A stretch of 64,000 nucleotides of DNA from GCA-2746365 sp963711255 (GTDB lineage: Bacteria > Pseudomonadota > Gammaproteobacteria > SZUA-229). The DNA lies in NCBI GenBank assembly GCA_963711255.1, contig CAVQDO010000016.1, positions 62,001-126,000 on the forward strand, read 5' to 3'. The notes under the pieces were generated by a model. That model worked only from the letters and a program-made list of their open reading frames with translations, was not told where the DNA came from and ran no database searches. Numbering within the stretch: position 1 is the first letter of the stretch; every line of letters begins with the position of its first letter. The position numbers and the translations under genes are program-made. This document shows, piece after piece, positions 17,425-25,392 of this stretch.

Positions 17425-18453
17425 TTAATCATGAAACAGCAGCTCTTCAGTAAAGCCCTGGTTTTCAAGAATCTTACGCAACTGCTTTAGTGCATCCATT
17501 TGAATCTGACGAACACGTTCACGTGTTACACCCAGCTCTTTACCAACATCTTCAAGTGTTGTGCGTTCATGGTTATTTAAACCAAAACGACGAACCAGTA
17601 CTTCACGCTGTTTAACGTCAAGCTGATCCAGCCAGACACCCAGGTTAGCCATAACATCATCGTTTTGCAGCATCTCTGGTGGAGCTGGAACACGTTCATC
17701 AGCAACAATTTCCAGTAGCGGACGATCATTCTCTTTACCGACAGGTACATCAACCGATGTTACACGGTCACGCAGGCCCAGCATCTTTTCAACACCGGCA
17801 ACCGGCTTGTTGAGCATTTTTGCGATGTCATCTGCGGTAGGTTCTGTATCCATTGTCTGCTCCAGTTCACGGGCAGCTCGCAGGTATACATTTAATTCTT
17901 TAATTACATGGATGGGTAAACGGATGGTGCGCGTCTGGTTCATCAGCGCACGTTCGATAGTCTGGCGAATCCACCAGGTCGCGTAAGTAGAAAAACGGAA
18001 ACCTTTTTCAGGATCGAATTTTTCAACAGCGCGGATCAGACCGAGATTACCTTCTTCGATAAGGTCAAGCAGGGCAAGGCCACGATTCATATAACGTCGG
18101 GCAATTTTTACCACAAGTCGAAGATTACATTCAATCATCTTCTTGCGTGAATCCATGTCACCTTTTAAAGCTTTGCGCGAATAAAAGACTTCTTCCTCGG
18201 CTGTGAGCAAAGGCGAACCTTCAATTTCACGTAAGTACAATCGAGTCGCATCAAGCTCTTTGCGATTGACTTTAGCATCAGGATCAACATCTACCTTCGA
18301 CGCACTGGCAGATTTGGTTTTTGTTACCGCCTGTTCTGAACCCTGATCATCGTCTTCAACCTCAACAGCATCGTGATCAATGTCATCATCGACTTGCATC
18401 ATTAAGACACTACTCTCCAGCTCCTCTTTAGAATCAGCTATTGCTTCTCTCAT
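17425..18453 (-). CDS. rpoS: RNA polymerase sigma factor RpoS (sigma-38)
   Basis: General stress and stationary-phase sigma factor. In the 342-residue reading, an acidic N-terminal tail of about 60 residues precedes region 1.2 (from about 66), region 2 with LIEEGNLGLIRAVEKFDPEKGFRFSTYATWWIRQ (131-164), region 3 (about 180-245) and region 4 with the helix-turn-helix LEDVGKELGVTRERVRQIQ (300-318). Sequence and the nlpD neighbour distinguish it from RpoD and RpoH. The start is the ATG at 18453, with GGGGAGAGG 7 bases upstream; a TTG six codons earlier would overlap that Shine-Dalgarno. A structured intergenic region separates it from nlpD, so it may have its own leader as well as reading from nlpD. 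Confidence 0.97.
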   Translation of the reverse strand: MREAIADSKEELESSVLMMQVDDDIDHDAVEVEDDDQGSEQAVTKTKSASASKVDVDPDAKVNRKELDATRLYLREIEGSPLLTAEEEVFYSRKALKGDMDSRKKMIECNLRLVVKIARRYMNRGLALLDLIEEGNLGLIRAVEKFDPEKGFRFSTYATWWIRQTIERALMNQTRTIRLPIHVIKELNVYLRAARELEQTMDTEPTADDIAKMLNKPVAGVEKMLGLRDRVTSVDVPVGKENDRPLLEIVADERVPAPPEMLQNDDVMANLGVWLDQLDVKQREVLVRRFGLNNHERTTLEDVGKELGVTRERVRQIQMDALKQLRKILENQGFTEELLFHD

Positions 18454-18828
18454 GATTGTACCTCTCCCCAAAAAAATGTGTTTTATAATTATTTTTTTTT
18501 ACGCATTTAGTTTGCAAGCCGGAACAATCAATAGTCTTTAATTCCATACACTTACAAGGTTCTTCTAACGTCAGCCCTTACGTTAGAAAAACTTATATCA
18601 TCATTTCTATTTAATAAGCAAGTATTTATTTAAAAAAACTAGAATTTAATTTATGTTTAGCTCGCAAACCACATGATATTGTGGTTTTTAATTTTTCCGG
18701 CACTAGAGCTAATATCCACAACTGGGTGGCTGCCTGTTTTTATTATCGTCAGTTAGGGGTACTTTATTAAGGAATCAGGTGAAAAAAGTTAATTAAACAG
18801 ATGTTAATTAAAACCGGAAATCAATAAG
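18454..18828 (-). promoter_or_regulatory. AT-rich, structured rpoS leader / nlpD-rpoS intergenic region
   Basis: About 375 bases with no gene. Two perfect stem-loops are visible: TTCTAACGT-N8-ACGTTAGAA at 18563-18588, and AAACCACA-N6-TGTGGTTT at 18666-18687. The second is followed by a T-rich stretch only on the plus strand, so for minus-strand transcripts both would be internal leader structures or operators and not terminators. Long rpoS leaders that control translation are known in enterobacteria, but no Hfq/sRNA pairing can be read here. Confidence 0.45.
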
Positions 18829-19806
18829 TCATTTCCACGGCAGATATTTTAAGGGGTCAACCGGCTTTCCGTTTTTCCTGATCTCAAAGTGCAGTATTGG
18901 ACTCAACTGATCTTTACGGCCCATCTCGGCAATTTTCTGTCCCGACTTAACCGTGTCACCTTCCTTCACCAGCAGCTTGTGATTATAAGCATACGCACTC
19001 AGGAAACTTTTATTGTGCTTAATAATAATCAGGTTGCCATAACTGATCAGACCATCGCCACTATAGACCACCTTGCCATCAGCAGCTGCCCGCACCTCCT
19101 GTCCGAGTTTGCCGGCAATATCTATTCCCTTGGCATCATTGCGCGAGCGATTATATTTTTTAATCACTTTTCCATTCGCCGGTCTCGCCCACTTGATGGT
19201 TGACGGCCACGCTGTAGGTTTCGTTTTTTTATGTTTACTAACCACCGCGCCGGCTGCCTTGGGACGTCCGCCTGTGGCTGGTGCTTTTTTAACTTTGTCA
19301 TTTAACGGCTTGAGAAAAACCGTTTGTCCCGGGTGTATGAGATACGGTTTTTTTAACTGATTCAGCTGTGCCAGACGTTCAACGCTGACACCATAACGCC
19401 TGGATATAGCGTACAGTGAATCCCCTTTGCTGGCTTTCACCCATGGTTGGTCAGGATAATTTTGAGCTGCTGAATGAGATGCAGCTGAAGACTCAGGCGC
19501 GTAAGCAAGATTACGCTCATAACTGGTTTCCTCTGTAGAAACACTTTTCCTGGAAGCATCGAAGTTCCAGGGCTTACGCGTATGCAGCCTTTGCCCGGGT
19601 TTGATTAATTGTGATTCTGACAGGTTGTTCCAGGCAGCGAAATCTTCGGTGTCTATCTCGTAACGCCAGGCAATGGAATAAACCGTGTCACCGGACTTTA
19701 CCGTGTAATCATCCGGATTCCATTTTTTACCACTGCCAGAACAACCGGCCAGCGTGGCTGCCAGTATTATTGTTAAAAGCCAAAAACAACCCTGTCGATG
19801 TAACAT
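18829..19806 (-). CDS. nlpD: NlpD-like lipoprotein, LysM plus degenerate M23 domain (murein hydrolase activator)
   Basis: Outer-membrane lipoprotein that activates an amidase during septal peptidoglycan splitting. I choose the ATG at 19806 (325 residues), because MLHRQGCFWLLTIILAATLAGC is then a proper lipoprotein signal with LAGC and Cys22. Two LysM domains (about 34-73 and 122-165) bind murein. The C-terminal M23 domain (about 215-320) has lost metal ligands: HxGxD reads AKGID and HxH reads ILH, so it is an activator and not an enzyme, as in E. coli NlpD. It begins 20 bases after yqaA and belongs to surE-pcm-yqaA-nlpD-rpoS. Confidence 0.94.
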   Translation of the reverse strand: MLHRQGCFWLLTIILAATLAGCSGSGKKWNPDDYTVKSGDTVYSIAWRYEIDTEDFAAWNNLSESQLIKPGQRLHTRKPWNFDASRKSVSTEETSYERNLAYAPESSAASHSAAQNYPDQPWVKASKGDSLYAISRRYGVSVERLAQLNQLKKPYLIHPGQTVFLKPLNDKVKKAPATGGRPKAAGAVVSKHKKTKPTAWPSTIKWARPANGKVIKKYNRSRNDAKGIDIAGKLGQEVRAAADGKVVYSGDGLISYGNLIIIKHNKSFLSAYAYNHKLLVKEGDTVKSGQKIAEMGRKDQLSPILHFEIRKNGKPVDPLKYLPWK

Positions 19807-19826
19807 CGCTTTTACTACCGTGACAG

Positions 19827-20396
19827 CTAGTGGAAATAAATGAATAATGCGATTATTACGACAGTCAGCCAGCCCAACCATTCAATATATTTTTTTACTA
19901 CCGGCTCCAGCTTCGGCCCTGCCCACGCCATTAACAGGGAAACCAGGAAGAAGTGCGCTGAACGTCCAACAATAGCGGCCATGATAAACGGTAGCAGAGC
20001 CATCGACAATGCTCCGGCCGACAGGGTAAACAGTTTGAATGGAATCGGCGAGAATCCGGCAATAACAACCGCCCAGAACCCCCATTCTTCAAACCAGCGC
20101 TGCGCAGTCATGTATTTATCCCAGTAACCGACATCCTGCAAGATGGGTTCGATAGCACCAATAGCAAAATACCCCAGGTAGTAACCAAAAATACCGCCCA
20201 GTACCGACATGGTTGTAGCAATCAGGGCAATTCTTACAGCACGCTCTGGTGCAGCGATCGCCATTGGTGCAACCATTAAAGCCGTCGGTACAGGAAAAAA
20301 GATCGATTCAAAGATACTGACCCCGATCAGATAGCGTTCGGCATGCGGGTGCGCAGCCCAGCGCATCATTCTGTTATATAAACCTGCAAATATCAT
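19827..20396 (-). CDS. YqaA/DedA-family inner-membrane protein
   Basis: A 189-residue membrane protein of the SNARE-associated/DedA superfamily, YqaA type. It has about four to five hydrophobic segments, a re-entrant GIFGYYLGYFAIGAIE segment (about 67-82) and the family motif VVIAGFSPIPFKLFTLSAGALSM (about 114-136). DedA relatives move or scramble lipid carriers, but the YqaA subgroup's substrate is not established. The ATG overlaps the pcm stop codon by one base (TAATG), so translation is probably coupled. It sits between pcm and nlpD, as in many other gammaproteobacteria. Confidence 0.9.
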   Translation of the reverse strand: MIFAGLYNRMMRWAAHPHAERYLIGVSIFESIFFPVPTALMVAPMAIAAPERAVRIALIATTMSVLGGIFGYYLGYFAIGAIEPILQDVGYWDKYMTAQRWFEEWGFWAVVIAGFSPIPFKLFTLSAGALSMALLPFIMAAIVGRSAHFFLVSLLMAWAGPKLEPVVKKYIEWLGWLTVVIIALFIYFH

Positions 20397-21034
20397 TAAT
20401 TTACCGCACCATCGAGTAAAGGCACAAAACGAACCATTTCCTTAACACTTTCTTCAAAGCCATCTTCCGTGCGCACATACAGTTTTAATTGCTGCACACC
20501 ATCTTTGGTACCAACAGGAATGACCAGGCGACCGCCAACGGCAAGCTGCTCCAGCAAACTGGGCGGTACTGACTCCGGTGCTGCAGTAACCATAATTGCC
20601 TGGTAAGGCGCATTGGGTTCCCAGCCCCAGGAGCCGTCACTATGTTTGGAGTAGACATTCAGCAAACCCATCTTACGATGTGCTTCACGCGCCTTTTGCA
20701 ATAAAGCACTGATTCGTTCAACGGTATAAACCTTGGGCACCAGGCGTGACAGAATTGCTGACTGGTAACCGGAACCTGTACCAACTTCCAGAACCACATC
20801 AGGGGTGCCGGCTTCCAGCAGCAGCTCGGTCATGCGCGCCACAATATAAGGTTGTGAAATGGTCTGCCCATGACCAATGGGTAAAGCCGTATCTTCATAA
20901 GCACGATGCGCCATGGCTTCATCAACAAATATATGACGCGGTGTTGTCCTTATAACTTCCAGAACACGCTCATTTTTTATGCCTTTCTCCCGCAAACGAT
21001 CAACCAGGCGGTCGCGTGTTCGTTGCGAGGTCAT
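20396..21034 (-). CDS. pcm: Protein-L-isoaspartate O-methyltransferase
   Basis: SAM-dependent repair enzyme that methylates isoaspartyl residues in aged proteins. The 212-residue reading from ATG 21034 begins MTSQRTRDRLV, like Pseudomonas Pcm, with AGGG 7 bases upstream; an ATG ten codons earlier (21064) has no such site. Family motifs are PRHIFVDEAMAHRAYEDTALPIGHGQTISQPYIVARMTELL, the SAM-binding VLEVGTGSGYQSAIL, and GGRLVIPVG. It is part of surE-pcm-yqaA-nlpD-rpoS, which groups survival functions upstream of the stress sigma factor. Confidence 0.95.
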   Translation of the reverse strand: MTSQRTRDRLVDRLREKGIKNERVLEVIRTTPRHIFVDEAMAHRAYEDTALPIGHGQTISQPYIVARMTELLLEAGTPDVVLEVGTGSGYQSAILSRLVPKVYTVERISALLQKAREAHRKMGLLNVYSKHSDGSWGWEPNAPYQAIMVTAAPESVPPSLLEQLAVGGRLVIPVGTKDGVQQLKLYVRTEDGFEESVKEMVRFVPLLDGAVN

Positions 21035-21090
21035 TCCTATACCCTGTATATCGTTACTTATCATTAGTTCATGCTACTTCATCGAGCCAT

Positions 21091-21858
21091 TTATTCTGGC
21101 TTACTATTATGTATGGTTAGCCAGTTATCAAGCTCGGCAAGGCTATCATATCGGGTTAAATCAATCTGCAAAGGTGTAATAGAAATGTAGTGCTGACTAA
21201 CGGCATAAAAATCCGTGCCTTCACCTGCATCCTCTGCTTCTCCTGGCGGCCCTACCCAGTACATCGGCTCACCGCGCGGATCATCCTGAATAATGACGCC
21301 CTCTGACTGGTGACGATTACCCAGGCGTGTTGCTTTAAAGCCCTTAATTTCTGACCAGGGAACATCCGGCACATTGACGTTTAAAATTGTATTGGCAGCG
21401 AACGATACCTGGTTGAGCTTTTTAAGTAACTGCAACACAGCCTTTGCCGCTGTTTCAAAATGCTGCGGCGTATAGGAATCCATTGATACGGCAATCGCTG
21501 GTAAGCCCAGATGCCGCCCTTCCATCGCCGCCGCCACGGTACCGGAGTAAAGCACATCGTCTCCCATATTGGCACCGGCATTAATACCCGATACCACCAT
21601 GTCCGGTTTGTCCTGCAATAACCCTGTTACCGCCAGATGCACTGTATCGGTAGGTGTACCATCAACAAAATAGGAATTTTCCCCAACCTGACAGGCACGC
21701 AGACCACGTTCCAGTGTCAGCGAATTACTCGCCCCGCTACAGTTACGCTCTGGCGCAACTATCGACACTTTATGCTCCGCAGACAGTGCCTGGGCAAGCA
21801 CAGAAATGCCCGGCGCCCGGTAACCATCATCATTACTGACTAAAATATGCACTGACAA
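21091..21858 (-). CDS. surE: 5'/3'-nucleotidase SurE
   Basis: Metal-dependent nucleoside monophosphate phosphatase linked to stationary-phase survival. The 255-residue protein has the invariant N-terminal NDDGYRAPGI with the metal-binding Asp pair, the second metal segment ERNCSGASNSLTL, and GINAGANMGDDVLYSGTVAAAMEG. The listed start is a TTG (MSVHILVSNDDG); a GTG two codons later gives MHILVSNDDG, closer to E. coli, and neither has a strong Shine-Dalgarno. It is the first gene of the surE-to-rpoS run and is divergent from an Smr gene. Confidence 0.95.
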   Translation of the reverse strand: MSVHILVSNDDGYRAPGISVLAQALSAEHKVSIVAPERNCSGASNSLTLERGLRACQVGENSYFVDGTPTDTVHLAVTGLLQDKPDMVVSGINAGANMGDDVLYSGTVAAAMEGRHLGLPAIAVSMDSYTPQHFETAAKAVLQLLKKLNQVSFAANTILNVNVPDVPWSEIKGFKATRLGNRHQSEGVIIQDDPRGEPMYWVGPPGEAEDAGEGTDFYAVSQHYISITPLQIDLTRYDSLAELDNWLTIHNSKPE

Positions 21859-21916
21859 TACAACGACTAATATTCACGTTAAAATAAAACCAATACTATA
21901 CCGTATCATGGGGTGA

Positions 21917-22453
21917 ATGATGAGTAATGATTCAATAAAAGATGACGATGAATCACTATTTATCTCAGAAATGGGCGATGTTACCCCGATGAAACCGGAT
22001 AACCGGGCCAGGCACAGGAAAAAACCGGCAAAACCCTTACAGCATGAGCCTCAGCAGGTTCAGGCTTACGCCATCAATGATGTCTTTTCCGATGCAGAAA
22101 TCAGCGAAGACTGCCCGGATGTGCTGAGTTTTTCACGTAGTGGCCTGCAGCATAATGTGCTAAAAAAATTACGCCAGGGGAAAAACCCGGTCGAACAGGT
22201 TCTGGACCTGCATGGGCTGACCGTAGTTGAAGCAAGAAAAGTCCTGCAGCAGTTCCTCGCAGAGTGTGAAGTAACGGCTGTACGTCACGCTATCATTATT
22301 CACGGAAAAGGTTTTCGCTCGAAAGACAAACCGGTTATCAAACCCATGCTTAATCGCTGGTTGCGTGCTGTTGATAATGTTCTCGCCTTCCATTCTGCCC
22401 AGCCTAAAGATGGTGGCAGCGGCGCGGTCTATGTGCTGTTTAGAAAAATTTAA
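21917..22453 (+). CDS. Smr-domain protein (SmrA/YdaL-like DNA endonuclease)
   Basis: A 178-residue protein with a polar, probably disordered N-terminal half (about 1-75) and a C-terminal Smr domain (about 95-178). The domain motifs are present: LDLHGLTVVEARKVLQQFL (about 94-112), the IIIHGKGFRSKD loop, and KPMLNRWLRAVDNVLAFHSAQPKDGGSGAVYVLFRK. Smr domains of MutS2 and YdaL nick DNA or RNA; the HGKG and LDLHG histidines are the likely functional residues. A GGGGTG element precedes an ATG-ATG start. It is divergent from surE, and their promoters share 58 bases. Confidence 0.88.
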   Translation: MMSNDSIKDDDESLFISEMGDVTPMKPDNRARHRKKPAKPLQHEPQQVQAYAINDVFSDAEISEDCPDVLSFSRSGLQHNVLKKLRQGKNPVEQVLDLHGLTVVEARKVLQQFLAECEVTAVRHAIIIHGKGFRSKDKPVIKPMLNRWLRAVDNVLAFHSAQPKDGGSGAVYVLFRKI

Positions 22454-22518
22454 TATACTGGTAAAAAAAACGGTCAGCTATTAAAGCGCAAGCTCTAATA
22501 ACTGCCGTAATGGCTACA

Positions 22519-23625
22519 TTAACAAACGCTACAATCAGAATGATCGCTTGTTCTTTCGATATGATACTTACGCATCTTTTCCGCCAGGGTGGTACGGCGA
22601 AGCCCCAGGGACTTTGCGGCATGTGAAATTACACCGCCGGTGTTATTCAGTGCATCCTGTATAATTTTCACTTCAACATTTGACATGTAAGTCTTAAGGT
22701 CAAAACCTTCCACGGGGAAAGTAATTTGTTGTGCATCCATGGTATTAACAGGTGCACTGCATACTGCCTGAATGCTTCTTTCATCCAGGTCTTCTATCTC
22801 AAGACCTGCATTAGCAGAATGATCAGCCGCAATTACTCTTGCAGGCAAATCATTTTCTTCAACTATACCGTTAGGATGTTTAATCGACATTCTTTCAATA
22901 AGATTGGCTAACTCGCGAACGTTACCCGGCCAGTCATATTTTGACATGGCGATAATTGCGTTTTGTGAAAAACGGATTGAGTTATTTTTTGTATGCTCAA
23001 GACGTGAAATCAGTTCTTTAGTTAACAGCGGTAAATCTTCTATACGCTGTTTCAGTGAAGGCAGTTTAATAGGAAAAACATCCAGTCTGAAATACAGGTC
23101 TTCACGGAACTTTCCTTGTTTAACCATTTCTTCAAGATTACGATTAGTTGCAGCAATGATTCGAACATTGGCATTAATTGTTGCTGTTCCGCCGACACGT
23201 TCGAAAACACGCTCCTCTAATACTCTAAGCAGCTTCACCTGCATAGCCATGGTCATCTCACCAATTTCATCAAGAAAAAGTGTGCCGCCTTCAGCCATGG
23301 AGAATCGGCCAAGACGTGAAGTAATAGCGCCGGTAAAAGCACCCTTTTCATGGCCGAATAATTCTGATTCAAGCAAGTCTGGCGGAATGGCACCACAGTT
23401 AACCGGTACAAAATTCTGTCCGTTGCGATTTGAAAAATAGTGAATATTGCGTGCAACAACTTCTTTACCGGTACCGGAGTCACCCAGTATTAATACATTG
23501 GCGTCGCTTGTCGCTACCTGTTTGATTTCACCCTGAACGTTTTGCATGGCCTGGCTTTTTCCTACCAGGCTTCTAAAAAGTCTATTACTGTTGTTTTGTG
23601 TCACGTGCTTTGCAACTGCTTCCAC
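22519..23625 (-). CDS. FleQ-like sigma-54 activator lacking the N-terminal regulatory domain
   Basis: A bacterial enhancer-binding protein of 368 residues. The AAA+ domain has Walker A GDSGTGKE (48-55), the sigma-54 loop GAFTGA (95-100) and Walker B GGTLFLDE (113-120). The Fis-type helix-turn-helix near residues 330-360 contains LRRTTLAEKMRKY, very like FleQ. FleQ normally begins with a receiver-like domain of about 140 residues; here only about 15 residues precede the LFRS motif (16-19), which with Arg59-Asn60 matches the c-di-GMP contacts described for FleQ. It would thus be a c-di-GMP-responsive activator without its first domain. GTG start with GAGGG 8 bases upstream. No flagellar gene is in the window. 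PspF is another short activator, but the C-terminus argues for FleQ. Confidence 0.85.
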   Translation of the reverse strand: MEAVAKHVTQNNSNRLFRSLVGKSQAMQNVQGEIKQVATSDANVLILGDSGTGKEVVARNIHYFSNRNGQNFVPVNCGAIPPDLLESELFGHEKGAFTGAITSRLGRFSMAEGGTLFLDEIGEMTMAMQVKLLRVLEERVFERVGGTATINANVRIIAATNRNLEEMVKQGKFREDLYFRLDVFPIKLPSLKQRIEDLPLLTKELISRLEHTKNNSIRFSQNAIIAMSKYDWPGNVRELANLIERMSIKHPNGIVEENDLPARVIAADHSANAGLEIEDLDERSIQAVCSAPVNTMDAQQITFPVEGFDLKTYMSNVEVKIIQDALNNTGGVISHAAKSLGLRRTTLAEKMRKYHIERTSDHSDCSVC

Positions 23626-23956
23626 GATAGTACCCTCGGATTATGCTCAATTTTAAATACACTGTTTGTATTTATTTAACCGCGTCAAAATAACGTTACG
23701 TTAGATTTATGACGTTTGCTAATTATTAAAATAGTTCTAATGACAAAAAATTGGCAAAATCAAAACGCTTTCATATGTAAAGAAATGTAACCTTTGTAAA
23801 CATTTGTAGAAATGGTTTTACAAAGTTCGAGGAAAGAAGTGCTTCTACGGCAGCCACAGGTAAGAGGATTTGTTCAAAAATAGTAACGACATCGCCAGCT
23901 TACGCGCACTGCTCCGGCCGGCATTTAGCATTATACTTAAATACTAAAGTAAAAAA
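23626..23956. promoter_or_regulatory. Upstream region of the FleQ-like gene with phased TGTAA motifs and a long hairpin
   Basis: About 330 bases between the clc stop and the GTG of the FleQ-like gene, AT-rich and without a gene. TGTAA or TGTAG occurs at 23776, 23786, 23795 and 23805, spacings of 10, 9 and 10, that is, on one face of the helix. The last two lie in a hairpin whose arms are CTTTGTAAACATTT (23792-23805) and AAATGGTTTTACAAAG (23810-23825), 14 pairs with a 2-base bulge and a 4-base loop. It could be an operator array for the FleQ-like gene or the 3' structure of the clc transcript. No clear sigma-54 promoter was found. Confidence 0.5.
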
Positions 23957-25279
23957 CTAACGACTCTGTTTATCCGACATCATCGCCAGCAGGTTTTCTG
24001 CCAGTGCTTCATAAATAGGTTTCTTGCAAACCAGCTTTGAAGTACCCGATGCGATTAGCGCAGTCGCCATCATCGCCAGCACCAGTTCCTGGTTGTCGGT
24101 CATTTCCATAACAATAACAAACGCCGTAATCGGCGTTTGCACAACACCGGTGAAGTAACCGATCATGCCAAGGATAACAATGGTTGATGCCATTTCTACC
24201 GGGAATAATAGCGCCAGGTCTGCACCCAGTCCTGCACCGCTGGCCAGCGATGGCGCAAACAGGCCACCGGGAATCGTTGTTAGATAAGTTGCGGCAGTTG
24301 CCAGTATTTTGTACAGGGGGTACATCAAACCATAATCAGCTGTACAGGTATCAACACCGGCACAACTTACAATCTGTTTAGCTTCAAGATAACCCGTACC
24401 GTTTGCCGTACCGCCACTGATAATACTTAACATGGCTACAGTCAGCCCCATCAGCAATGCGATTATTAACCAGTGTGTTTGCATATAGGGCCGCAATTTT
24501 TTAGAGCCGCTAATTAATACCTGGCTAAACAGGCCGCCACATAATCCACCAACCACACCACAGACAACCACACCTAACCAGACCCAGCTAAAATCCAGCG
24601 ACACCGGTGAGGTACCGTAATAGTTATAATTATTCTGGTGCACTACGATGGCAGTCATCCCGGCAAGCACCACACCAATTAACATCATGCCACTATTACG
24701 TCGATCATAAGAGCGCGCCATTTCTTCAATGGCAAAGATAATGCCAGCCAGCGGTGTATTAAATGCGGCAGCAATACCGGCACCACCACCGGTTAGTATC
24801 AGGCCGCGCTCATAATAACGGGCCGGCAGGTGTGCATACTTTCCTAATGAATGTAATATTGCCGCGCCAAGGTGCACCGTTGGCCCTTCTCTTCCCAGGG
24901 AGGCACCGCTGCATAATGCCAGTACTGCCATTAACACTTTACCGACAACCATACGCATCGATAACAGCCGGTTACTTAAACTGCTGCCTGAATCAGCAAG
25001 TGCAATAAGTGTTTGCGGAATACCACTGCCTTCAGCGCCACTGAAAATGTTTCGTGTTATATAAACAGTAAGAACAAAACCTGCGGGTGTTATCAGTAAG
25101 GGTAAATATTGATTGAACGCAACTATGCTACGAAACAGATGGTCGGCGTAATCCGCCATGATGGCAAAAACAGCAGCCACCAGCCCTACCAGTATGGCGC
25201 CGCCCCAGAAAACCAGGTTAGTACGCCAGGCACGTGGCTGGAAAAAGCGGTATTTTAATTGACGGACATGGCGGCGCAT
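23957..25279 (-). CDS. ClC-family chloride channel or H+/Cl- antiporter
   Basis: A 440-residue integral membrane protein with the ClC selectivity-filter sequences: GSGIPQ (84-89), GREGPTVHLG (129-138) with the gating glutamate Glu131, and GGLFAPSLASGAGLG in the C-terminal half. About 10 or more hydrophobic segments are visible. The gating glutamate suggests a gated transporter like E. coli ClcA, which aids acid resistance by shunting charge. There is no C-terminal CBS domain, and it is slightly shorter than ClcA. The expected proton-side glutamate could not be assigned, so channel versus antiporter is open. It stands between dnaE and the FleQ-like gene on the same strand. Confidence 0.92.
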   Translation of the reverse strand: MRRHVRQLKYRFFQPRAWRTNLVFWGGAILVGLVAAVFAIMADYADHLFRSIVAFNQYLPLLITPAGFVLTVYITRNIFSGAEGSGIPQTLIALADSGSSLSNRLLSMRMVVGKVLMAVLALCSGASLGREGPTVHLGAAILHSLGKYAHLPARYYERGLILTGGGAGIAAAFNTPLAGIIFAIEEMARSYDRRNSGMMLIGVVLAGMTAIVVHQNNYNYYGTSPVSLDFSWVWLGVVVCGVVGGLCGGLFSQVLISGSKKLRPYMQTHWLIIALLMGLTVAMLSIISGGTANGTGYLEAKQIVSCAGVDTCTADYGLMYPLYKILATAATYLTTIPGGLFAPSLASGAGLGADLALLFPVEMASTIVILGMIGYFTGVVQTPITAFVIVMEMTDNQELVLAMMATALIASGTSKLVCKKPIYEALAENLLAMMSDKQSR

Positions 25280-25392
25280 AATTAATCAGTGAATAAACAT
25301 TGGGAAAAACCGGTACATTCTTACAGTGTCACCTCGACCAGCGGGAGAGATGACAGTTTTCGGTTTACGGCTGAAATTTTTTCAATTCCCTG

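Noticed and set aside
18454..18471. A TTG start six codons upstream for rpoS
   Set aside because: It overlaps the GGGGAGAGG Shine-Dalgarno that serves the ATG at 18453.
19807..19881. A 25-residue N-terminal extension of NlpD
   Set aside because: It would run into yqaA and bury the lipoprotein signal, which is well formed from ATG 19806.
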